NCBI GenBank assembly: GCA_023512835.1
Contig: JAKCVP010000355.1
Coordinates: forward strand, 62,001 to 126,000
Direction of reading: 5' to 3'
DNA from: Taxillus chinensis
Taxonomy: Eukaryota; Streptophyta; Magnoliopsida; Santalales; Loranthaceae
Length of the DNA stretch: 64,000 nt
Numbering within the stretch: the first letter of the stretch is position 1; every line of letters begins with the position of its first letter. The notes below the pieces were generated by a model that was given only the letters and a program-made list of their open reading frames with translations, did not search any database and had not been told where the DNA came from. The position numbers were made by a program, and so were the translations under genes. Shown here one piece after another: positions 31,591 to 39,550 of this stretch.

Positions 31591-33333
31591 ATGGCCACCG
31601 ACAAGGTAGAGGAGATTCCAAAGCTCCTCAAGGATGCGTCCCATAGGCAATACATTCCATCCGACAAGCTGGGCGCAGGTGGCTTTGCGTCCGTTTTCCG
31701 CTCAAAAGTCATCGACCGTCGTAACCCTCCCGAGGCCAGTGAATGCGCACTGAAAGTCGTAAGGACAAAAATCAAGTCAGAGCAAATGCGTACACGTTTC
31801 CATTTCGAACTCGCCATACACAATAAACTACAGCACCCCAACATCGTCGGCTTCTACCGAGCATTCACACATGCCGACCTCACCTACGTATCTCTGGAGC
31901 TTTGCGAAAACGGATCCTTGACAGATATGGTCAAGAGACGCAAATATCTCACAATGGGCGAGATTCGGCGGTTTTTGATACAGCTTTGTGGGGCAGTCAA
32001 ATACTTGCACCAACGAGACGTGGTACACCGTGATATCAAAGCAGGCAACATCTTCCTAGATGCGAACATGGACGTTAAGTTGGGAGATTTTGGACTGGCT
32101 TCGGTAATGGTACAGAAGAAAGATTTGCAGTCCTACGCCAGGCGAACAACATTTTGCGGCACGCCCAATTACCTCGCTCCCGAGGTGCTGAGTCGGAGTG
32201 GACATGACAAAGCCGTCGATATCTGGGCAATCGGAATCCTGGCCTATTATCTCGCAGTCGGGCGCGCACCTTTCCATTCCAAGAGCAAGGACGAGATCTA
32301 TGAAAAAGTGCGAAGAGCTGACTACAACTGGCCGGACCTTGGCCCTGACCAAAATGAGATCCCTGAGGATTTAAAAGAAATGGTCGGAAAATTGCTCGTA
32401 CCTGAAGAATACCGGCCCACTGCGGATGAGATCGTTCGCTTGCCTTTCTTCAAGTACGGCTTCGTCCCCGACAGGATCGATCCTTTAGCAAAGACACGCC
32501 GACCCAGGTGGGCAAGAATGCCTTCAAAGGGCTATTTAGAGACTAGCGTCGCGTATGAAAACCTTTGCCGAGAGAGCAGAGTAGGTCTCGACGAAGTGCC
32601 AGCATCAATGCCAGACTCGAGCAACCCCCGGAAGCGTAGGAAGCGGGATCAGAACGGAGGTGAGGAGATCTTAGCTATCTCCGCCGAGAAGGAATTTGAG
32701 GCTGGCGTTAAGTTGCAAGTCCCGCTGCCCGATGACTTTGTCTATTATGCCTGGGTCAAGCCGGTCAAGAAAGCTGTACCGGTCATGATACTAGAGGATG
32801 ACGAGAACGTCGACTCAGCCACGGCGACAAAGATACAAAGACCTACCTCTGCCTCGTCTCATCAATCACAAGCACCGACCGAGGGACAAATGCTGCCACC
32901 ATCGAGACCCGCTTCTATCAGTAGGACGAGAGACTTCAAGATTCCTCCGCAGTCGCCTCCAAAGACTCAGCTAAGAGAGGCAATGGCACCTCCACTTCGC
33001 CCAACGACATCCTGCGGGACACTTGCGCGCAGCAACAGTCGAAAGCATCTGCCTGCAACGAAACAAGCCATGCGACCGACGAGTGCAACAGAGATTCGAA
33101 AACCTATTCTCTCAGACCAGTCTTCGAGCGTGCAGGCCAAGCCAGCTCCGGTGCCTTCAATTCGAACGCGGAAAGCCACACTAAGGAAGGCCTTGGGTGA
33201 GACAACAGCTAACAAAAATGCAGTGGCCGCCGATGCAGCAGCGCCGGAGAGGCCAGAAAGCCGAGTGAAAGGGTTTATCGGATCTCTGAGTCGAGCGAAG
33301 AGACCTCGACGAGCTGGTGCGTGTTACGAATGA
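31591..33333 (+). CDS. Polo-like serine/threonine kinase, no visible Polo boxes
   Basis: 580 residues, single exon. Kinase domain about 22-290: Gly loop GAGGFASV (28-35), catalytic Lys55 in CALKVV, HRDIKAGN (Asp148, Lys150, Asn153), DFG (166-168) and the activation-segment end CGTPNYLAPEVL (189-200), which is closest to Polo kinases. EYRPTADEIVRLPFF closes the domain. The remaining 290 residues hold a conserved-looking strip (DRIDPLAKTRRPRWARMPSKG) but are mostly Ser/Pro/Lys-rich and disordered. I find no Polo-box tandem, which normally binds phosphopeptide targets. I took the ATG at 31591 over upstream in-frame codons because it begins just before the domain. Could instead be a divergent paralogue, with the main PLK elsewhere in the genome. 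Confidence 0.82.
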   Translation: MATDKVEEIPKLLKDASHRQYIPSDKLGAGGFASVFRSKVIDRRNPPEASECALKVVRTKIKSEQMRTRFHFELAIHNKLQHPNIVGFYRAFTHADLTYVSLELCENGSLTDMVKRRKYLTMGEIRRFLIQLCGAVKYLHQRDVVHRDIKAGNIFLDANMDVKLGDFGLASVMVQKKDLQSYARRTTFCGTPNYLAPEVLSRSGHDKAVDIWAIGILAYYLAVGRAPFHSKSKDEIYEKVRRADYNWPDLGPDQNEIPEDLKEMVGKLLVPEEYRPTADEIVRLPFFKYGFVPDRIDPLAKTRRPRWARMPSKGYLETSVAYENLCRESRVGLDEVPASMPDSSNPRKRRKRDQNGGEEILAISAEKEFEAGVKLQVPLPDDFVYYAWVKPVKKAVPVMILEDDENVDSATATKIQRPTSASSHQSQAPTEGQMLPPSRPASISRTRDFKIPPQSPPKTQLREAMAPPLRPTTSCGTLARSNSRKHLPATKQAMRPTSATEIRKPILSDQSSSVQAKPAPVPSIRTRKATLRKALGETTANKNAVAADAAAPERPESRVKGFIGSLSRAKRPRRAGACYE

Positions 33334-34100
33334 ACGACTCATCGACAATGCTTATTGGGTGGTAGCATGGCGTTGAAATTGTGGATTGGTGGAGTTTTGG
33401 CATCTATGCGTTGGCGTTGAGGCCGCTTATTTGAGGTAGACCTCAGGGACGTTTTCTCGTGAGCGCGCAGGTTTTTGGTCTCTTACAAGAGACGCTTTTG
33501 AACAGATACGAAGCTGCTCATAATGCACACGTCTATCCCTACGTCTGACCTCCAAAAGCTTATGACTCACAGAGAGACAAATGTGATGATTCAGTAGTCC
33601 AGGTCGTTGGCGTCGTCTGGGATGGCCCGCTATCTGCTCAGAGGGCTAGCAGAGGGCGTTACCGTACTGCAGCAAGTTTCTCTGGTACAGCTCAGCCCGG
33701 AGTTGATAGCTTTTGCAATTGTGGTCGAAATGAAGATATTACTAGCACATGGACGGACGAAGCTTTGCTTGCCCGAGACCACCTTCATCAGGCATTCGAT
33801 ACAGTTAGAACGACAATTGGTTCGCGATGCAGCGCTCGCCTGCATAGTTGCTGATGTTGTCGTGGGAAGAGTACTCACGTATGGTGAAACTACGCTTCGT
33901 CACAAAGAGATGAACAAACTGTGATATGAGACTAAACCAGACGTCTGTGTCAACTGACTGGCTTCCACTCATTTCGCAAAGTGATGCCCGTCGAGAAACC
34001 CTGTTCGAGCTATTTCGCAGAGTCACAGCTTGATGTTGTCGACAACCGGTGAATCACACGGCGGCCATGCCGCAGCAAGGGGCGTGATTGCAAACGCGGC
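33334..34100. other. intergenic region with unassigned small frames
   Basis: It contains a GTCTCTT-AC-AAGAGAC hairpin (33478-33493). Short frames are open on both strands between 33607 and 34026, none with a recognisable domain (see findings). Confidence 0.4.
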
Positions 34101-34468
34101 TCAAATACAGATCCATCCAGAGAAATTCGATGGCCACAAGTACAAAGGCGTTGATGGCACGGATGGGTAGTCCTCGGTCTGAATGGAGGCTGCAACTATG
34201 TAGGTCCGAATCTGATCTAGTTCTCGCCGGTTAGCACCATTTGTCTCGGACACACTCAGCTTTTCTCTGTCTCCAGTACCGCTCTTCAACGCGCGACGAA
34301 TGCCAACATGCCATATAATCTCATCAGCACAGGACTCGGCTCCATCGCCCTCATGCCCATCACTGACAAAGATTGCAAGCTTTGACTGGCTGTAATCTGT
34401 GACAGTGTCGCCGCGGCTGCCCCTCACAGAGCTCACCAGTGTCCGAGTCGCTCAATAGACCTACGCAT
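34101..34468 (-). CDS. possible small spliced gene, unrecognised
   Basis: Candidate only. An ATG at 34468 opens a 32-nt exon (34468-34437) that ends at a good donor (TG|GTGAGC). A 47-nt gap with an ATTACAG acceptor restores frame into 34389-34101, giving 106 residues. The central part (LAIFVSDGHEGDGAESCADE, then IIWHVGIRRALKSG) has ordinary protein composition. I recognise no family, and no homology supports it. Chance open sequence is a fair alternative. Confidence 0.25.
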
Positions 34469-34498
34469 ATATTTTAGTGTGTGTCCAAATCAGCTGAC

Positions 34499-34516
34499 CG
34501 TTCGCCCAGGCGAACG
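34499..34516. repeat. perfect 18-bp inverted repeat
   Basis: CGTTCGCC and GGCGAACG flank a 2-nt centre (CA). It lies 75 bp upstream of the tRNA-like gene. Function unknown; it could be a protein-binding palindrome. Confidence 0.6.
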
Positions 34517-34590
34517 TGCTTAGCAACAAACTCCAGTGGTTAGTAGTTCCCACTGTCCAGCCTCAGCTTGGATACATGTGCTAATGCTAT

Positions 34591-34707
34591 ACCCCAATAG
34601 ACGCAGTGGTTAGCGTGTCGTTCTTATATGTCCAGAGCAATTTGCTCAGATATATGGCTCACTACTGAGTTATGCGAAAGTCGAGGGTTCGACCCCCTCC
34701 TGGAGTA
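34591..34707 (+). tRNA. probable tRNA-Ile (UAU) with a 43-nt intron, possibly defective
   Basis: The anticodon loop CTTATA places anticodon TAT at 34625-34627. The D loop AGTGGTTA is preceded by GACGC and followed by GCGT; the usual TAGC(N)CAGTGG A box has one extra base here. The T arm is perfect (GAGGG-TTCGACC-CCCTC, 34683-34699) and doubles as the B box. Variable loop AAGTC and discriminator A73 (34707) are normal. An intron at 34629-34671, one base 3' of the anticodon, is standard for eukaryotic tRNA; tRNA-Ile(UAU) carries an intron in yeast too. A T-run follows within 15 bp as a Pol III terminator. Weak points: the acceptor stem ACCCCAA/CTGGAGT has two C-A mismatches, and the base of the anticodon stem is a T-T mismatch. 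A perfect partner for CTGGAGT, ACTCCAG, sits 61 bp too far upstream (34530-34536). Confidence 0.5.
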
Positions 34708-34717
34708 TTTCGGAGTT

Positions 34718-34728
34718 CTTTTTTTTCC
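34718..34728 (+). terminator. Pol III T-run terminator
   Basis: A run of T interrupted by one C (TTC followed by eight Ts, then CCCC) begins about 10 bp after the tRNA discriminator base, as expected for RNA polymerase III termination. Confidence 0.5.
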
Positions 34729-35002
34729 CCTTTTTATGTCCGTCCCTCATTGAATCCGCGCTGAATGTGCTGTTTTCGTTTCCAAAGACAGTACGTGTGA
34801 GACCGAGCCTGCGACTACCGATGTTGGAAACGCTAGCTCGGCTCACCACTTTCACGACGACTTGCAGTGATCAGAGTGAAACAGCATTAGGAATAAGTAG
34901 TTATTTGACACTGTGAACGGGTTTGGCCTTGTCTCCGCCTTTGATCTTCGATTAAGCCCAGGGCCGACTCAATTTTTGTGTATCAACATCGGATGCTACA
35001 GA

Positions 35003-36206
35003 CTATGCCAGATGCTCACTGACGCTAATGGGACCAGGTCCAACCGACGTGTTGATGACTCTGCTAACACCCTCTTTCAGCTGACTGGTGATCCTCTCGT
35101 CAAAGGATGGCACCTCACCACTCCTCTGCACGCCCTTGACGCTGTCCCATCCATCTACACCCCCAACTACAGACTCGAAGCAATTCAGCAACCAGGGTTG
35201 GTCCTTCTCTTCATAGAAGATGACAGCGTTCGGCCCAGCATCAAATGTGTAGGCGGCAACAACCTTGCCTGCAGCTTCGTTGATGGCCTCAACCAATCTG
35301 ATAGCGGCTCTGCTTGCGTCTGTCAAATAGAAAATTGGTGGATAAGTATCAGCGCAAGTTGCGTGGAAGCTGTTGCTATCCCTCATTGCCAGCTCGCCAA
35401 ATGCGGGGAAGTCCTTTGCCTTCACAGCTGCCTCCATCTCAATCATGCGTTGCGGCACGGTGTTGGCAGCACGCTCTTTGAATAGAGAAGAGGTCTTGAC
35501 AGTGGCTTGCATGCCCGAAGTGGAAGGCATATCCTTCTTCGCGGCAGAGATGACGAAGATGATTGCGCGCATCTCCGGCCAGTGAGACTCGGGTGCAACT
35601 TCGACTGCAAGACTGTCCTCGCCGTCGTCTCGTTCGCCCATCTGCCAAGCGACGTAGCCGCCGAACAGCGATCTGCAAGCTGAACCTGAGCCTTGTCTTG
35701 AGATGCGACTGAGCTCCGTAGGAGATTGAGGCAGCTCATAGAGATCAGCAATGGCCCTGACAAGAGCAGCGAAGCCTGCTGCAGAGGAAGCTAGACCGGC
35801 GGCAGTGGGAAAGTTGTTTTTGGAGACAATTCTTAGGCCGTAGGTGGACAAGGGCGGTTGAGACGAGTCGGCTTCTTCGAGCTGCTTCCGCAAGGCACGG
35901 AGCTCTCGAAAACATGCTTGCATGCGTGCGCCAGAGATGTCCTGAGAGGTACCGTTGAGGATGAGATGGTCACCGTTGTAGTCGGCCGAGGCCGCTGCAG
36001 TGGTATGCGTCTTCAAATCACGCTGGTTCAAAGTGACTGAGAGAGAGGAATTGGTTGGAAGGTTCAATCCGGGATCACGCTTTCCCCAGTACCTCCAAGA
36101 GAATAAGTCGTCGTCTTGTCTGACAGTGATGTGCCTTTGAAACTCACTTGATTACAGCCAAGTTCACAGGAGCCGTAGTGCTCGCTCTGTGGATGTCGCC
36201 AGGCAT
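35003..36206 (-). CDS. MVD1: diphosphomevalonate decarboxylase
   Basis: Two exons, 36206-36148 and 36092-35003, 382 residues. The 55-nt intron (GTGAGT donor, TTGGAG acceptor) splits the Lys codon of VIKYWGKRD, restoring the family N-terminus APVNLAVIKYWGKRDPGLN. The enzyme (yeast ERG19/MVD1) makes isopentenyl diphosphate from mevalonate diphosphate, the last step of the mevalonate route to sterols. It belongs to the GHMP kinase superfamily. NLPTNSSLSVTL, the ATP loop FPTAAGLASSAAGFAAL, RQGSGSACRSLFGGYVAW and a C-terminal AYTFDAGPNAV mark the domain. No targeting signal. It is transcribed away from CYC3. Confidence 0.96.
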
Positions 36207-36724
36207 TTTTGCGAAGATAAGGCCTGCACCAGGTCTTCACTGAGTCTTTTGGAGGCTTTGAATTGACAGGACCTGTTTGTGTTTGAGTGTCAGTAGAAGG
36301 ACAGCGTTTTCAATCACAAAAATGGCGGATGTATCGACGTGGAGGGGAGGTTTGTTCTTCAGCGGAGGTCGTGCAACGGCGCTGTGGAAATTGGACGGCG
36401 CCTCCTTACTCATGGCAGCACTCATTGGCGTGTCGACAGTGCACTTACATTGTGGAACTCTGCTTTGAATCAATGTATTGGTCGACTACAGGACCCGAGA
36501 GCCATTTCATTCGAGCTATCAAATATTCATCCTGAAGTATATGCCTGAGAAAGTGCAAGGTTGCAGGTGAAATGCTGATGATTTCAAGGGTCTTGCCGCA
36601 AGCGCCAGGTTTTTGAAGTCATGGATCCTGAACCCAAATATCTTCAGACAACAGCAGGTGAAAGCTCCAACTTTGCCTGCGCTATCACATGCACTCAATC
36701 TCTTCACGTTACGCTTAATCAATA
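36207..36724. other. divergent MVD1/CYC3 upstream region
   Basis: 518 bp with both promoters. It holds one 48-codon frame (36322-36468) in a strong start context (aaaaATGgcg), treated under findings. Otherwise I see no feature. Confidence 0.5.
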
Positions 36725-37474
36725 ATGGCTGAAGAGCCAGCAGTTTGTCCGGTGGATCACAAGGCGCGCGAAGCATGGCTCAAGACAGCCCAACAGTCAG
36801 GCGAACAGTTACCTGCAGACCATCCCAGCATCCCTCAACGCTCTGTACAGCCAAAGTTCACGAATTCGAGATTGGGCACGCAGAGGGAGGTTTCCACAAT
36901 CCCGCGTGGCTTTTCTGCCGATTCTGCATCCATACAAGCGACTGCGCACAGCCCTGAACAACCTGCCAGCGGCCAGCCTCCTGCCGTGTCACCAAACGCG
37001 CAGACGTCAGATCCTCACACATCGACTGGCGGATTCTGGATATACCCATCAGAAGAAATGTTCTTCAATGCGATGAAGCGGAAATCTTACAACCCATCTG
37101 AGAAAGATATGCCCTCGGTCATACCGATACACAACGCAGTCAACGAGCGGACGTGGCAAGAGATATTACGATGGGAGAAACATCAGGGCTCATATGAGAA
37201 ATGCGGTGGGCCGAAGCTTGTAAGCTTCAAGGGTGATAGCACAAAGATTACGCCTCGCGCGAGGTTTTACAATCTCATGGGATATCAATTACCCTTTGAC
37301 AGGCACGACTGGGTGGTGGATCGCTGTGGGACAAAGGTAGAATACGTGATAGATTTCTACCAAGGCAAAGGTCAGGGTGCTATGCCGCTCAGTTTCTACC
37401 TTGACGTAAGACCAAAATTGAATAGCTGGGAGGGATGGCGGATGCGCATAGCGAAGACATTCAGCGCAGAATGA
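36725..37474 (+). CDS. CYC3: cytochrome c haem lyase (holocytochrome c synthase)
   Basis: 249 residues, single exon. The enzyme attaches haem covalently to apocytochrome c (or c1) in the mitochondrial intermembrane space. A CPV haem-regulatory motif lies at 8-10. Residues 60-100 are low complexity. The catalytic region starts at GGFWIYPSEEMFFNAMKRK; IPIHNAVNERTWQEILRWE carries the conserved His136 expected to ligate haem. LMGYQLPFDRHDWVVDRCG and the C-terminal VEYVIDFYQ are family blocks. No cleavable presequence, in line with the internal import signals of this family. I cannot separate the cytochrome c (Cyc3) from the c1 (Cyt2) paralogue with certainty, so the symbol is tentative. Confidence 0.9.
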   Translation: MAEEPAVCPVDHKAREAWLKTAQQSGEQLPADHPSIPQRSVQPKFTNSRLGTQREVSTIPRGFSADSASIQATAHSPEQPASGQPPAVSPNAQTSDPHTSTGGFWIYPSEEMFFNAMKRKSYNPSEKDMPSVIPIHNAVNERTWQEILRWEKHQGSYEKCGGPKLVSFKGDSTKITPRARFYNLMGYQLPFDRHDWVVDRCGTKVEYVIDFYQGKGQGAMPLSFYLDVRPKLNSWEGWRMRIAKTFSAE

Positions 37475-37767
37475 AAGCTGAGCTTGAAAGCGCACGCTGT
37501 ACAAATGACAAATCGAAGACGCATATCAGCAGACGTTACAATTCCGTTCGCATTCCGCAATTCATGATATAATTTTCGTGAGGCGGTCCAGCGTATTCAG
37601 TCGCTAGCCCAGGCCCATGCCATCCACCCCCTCGTCCATGCGACAAACTATGCTCCTCGTCGAGGGCGAAAGCACGCCATGGTTACGACGAGCATTCCTC
37701 GAAACTCCATCCGATGTTGGATGCGAAGGGGGTTGATGTAGAAAGATGTTTTGATTGACGAACGCGT

Positions 37768-38325
37768 TTATGATCGGGGCTTCTCCTTCTTTTCCTTCCA
37801 CAGAGCCATCAGACCGACACCAGAAACCTTGACAACCTTGAAACGGACACCGGGAATATCACCCTTGGCCTTGCCCTTACGACCGAAACCGGCGAGGAGG
37901 ACTTCATCGTTCTCGTCCACGAAGTTCAAGCAACCGTCATTGGGGACTGGAGAAATGCATGTTAGCCTAGGATCTTGCCATTTGTCTGGAACGCTGTCGC
38001 CCATCTATGCAGAAGAATGTTCACGTCTCGGCGCGAGTCGCTCGTATGAAAAGTGTGTGGACGTACCGAAAGCGGTGACCTTCTTGCCGTTCTTGATCAG
38101 TTGTACACGAACGCACTTGCGGATGGCGGAGTTGGGCTGCTTAGCCTCGACACCGACCTTCTCGAGGACGATACCCTTGGCGTGGGAGGAACCACCGAAA
38201 GGCGAAGACTTGAAGACGGTACCCAAGTGACGCTTCTTGTAGGACAGATCGGCCCAGCGGTTGTCACGGCGCTTGTTGGCCAACTTGCGCGCGGCGTTAA
38301 GACCTCTTGGTTGTCCCTTACCCAT
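37768..38325 (-). CDS. RPS23: 40S ribosomal protein S23 (uS12)
   Basis: Two exons, 38325-38067 and 37946-37768, 145 residues, the same length as yeast Rps23. The 120-nt intron (GTACGT donor, CTCCAG acceptor) splits the Val codon of [11 protein letters not shown]. uS12 sits at the decoding centre. [15 protein letters not shown] is the universal uS12 loop that contains the proline hydroxylated in eukaryotes, and the C-terminus [10 protein letters not shown] is conserved. The residues [20 protein letters not shown] differ slightly from the usual fungal form but are clearly homologous. An AG shortly before the ATG (GCATAG) could end a 5' UTR intron; I cannot place its donor. Confidence 0.97.
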
Positions 38326-38671
38326 GTTGACCTATGCAGACGTATTAGAGCTTGTGTGATATTGGGACGGCGACCAGATGGTGGCCACGTACGGTGTTGG
38401 TCGATTTGGGGTTTGATGTCGCAGAGAGGAATCGCAGTGTGGATTTTCAGTCTGCTTGAGAGGTGTAGTGGCTCGGCGTGAATGCCGCCGATTGGCGCTA
38501 ACACCAGTACGGCACCATTCAATGAGCTCCCCCCTTGACTTCATCGCATCGCTCAAGGATCAGATACATGCTCGCCGGCATCAACATTCGACGAATCTGA
38601 GAGTCAAATAGGCTTATTTACTTTTGCGCAGGAGATATTGACAGTACTCAGCCATCCTGACATCAGGACCT
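38326..38671. other. divergent promoter region, RPS23 and coiled-coil gene
   Basis: 346 bp between two start codons. No other gene seen. It must hold the RPS23 promoter. Confidence 0.5.
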
Positions 38672-39469
38672 ATGGCTCAGCAGGCTCGCCCTACCAAGCG
38701 ACAGCAGGCACCGTCACTCTTTGTCCCGCCCTCTAGAGAGACTTCTACAGCTGATATCAGTCAACGTGTGCAAGAAGCTAATGCTGAGAGGGCCGACAGG
38801 TCGAGGGGCGAGGATGTGTCGTTACGTGACCCCACGCATGCCAGAGGCGGTTCCACTTCCTCTGGCCCCAACGGGCAACTGGATAAGTCTCGACAATCGC
38901 GCCCTGGGAAAACAGACGACAAATGTGTCGATCTCACTTGGACAGAAATGCAGAACACGCTCGAGGAGGTAGAGCTGAATGCTGCAAGCGGCGCCAATAT
39001 TTTCAGCTCCGATCATGCTCGCGCTCTGGAAGATCTGCGAAAAGCTCAAATAGAACTTGCTCAAGCCTGGACCAGGGGCGAGGAGGAAGATGAAGCTGAT
39101 GCAGACGTTGATCTTCTGAAAGCCCAAAAAGTCGGGCCCAGGACTACTAAGGATGATTCAGGGATGCGAAATCTCGCTCAAGAAGACGGCCACCCACGCA
39201 AAGACTCAAAATCGGCTGCTACAGGCACGGACGGTAACAGACCGCGCACGTCGAGTACCCGTGACGAGCCATCGTTGGAGGAGGAGACGCAGAACGATAT
39301 TCGACTCGCGCGTCAACGACGAGAGGCCAACGATCGATATTTTGAACGTGTCAATAAAGGTGTAGCGGATGTGATAACGAAACTCGAAACTGTGGCGAGC
39401 AAGATGCGCGATGTGGAGACTGCATCTCAAGACATTTGGAACAGTGAGCAAGAGAGCCTTGCGAGCTAA
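38672..39469 (+). CDS. unknown protein, disordered with two helical segments
   Basis: 265 residues, single exon. I do not recognise the family. The first 85 residues are Ser/Arg/Gln-rich. A conserved-looking block follows (VDLTWTEMQNTLEEVEL, then ARALEDLRKAQIELAQAW), with heptad character and an acidic EEEDEADADVD tail. After a Lys/Thr/Ser linker, a second coiled coil covers about 205-258 (RREANDRYFERVNKGVADV, then TKLETVASKMRDVE). Such a layout is common in small adaptor or tethering-complex subunits, but that is only a guess. No signal peptide or membrane segment. Even codon use and an uninterrupted frame make it a likely real gene. It is divergent from RPS23 and convergent with RCL1, with 81 bp between their stops. 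Confidence 0.72.
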   Translation: MAQQARPTKRQQAPSLFVPPSRETSTADISQRVQEANAERADRSRGEDVSLRDPTHARGGSTSSGPNGQLDKSRQSRPGKTDDKCVDLTWTEMQNTLEEVELNAASGANIFSSDHARALEDLRKAQIELAQAWTRGEEEDEADADVDLLKAQKVGPRTTKDDSGMRNLAQEDGHPRKDSKSAATGTDGNRPRTSSTRDEPSLEEETQNDIRLARQRREANDRYFERVNKGVADVITKLETVASKMRDVETASQDIWNSEQESLAS

Positions 39470-39550
39470 ACGCGAGTCAAGATGCAGCACTGGCATAACT
39501 GTAATCGAAACTTGGACGCCGCCCAGATGCATTCGGGGTATCATATGAAG

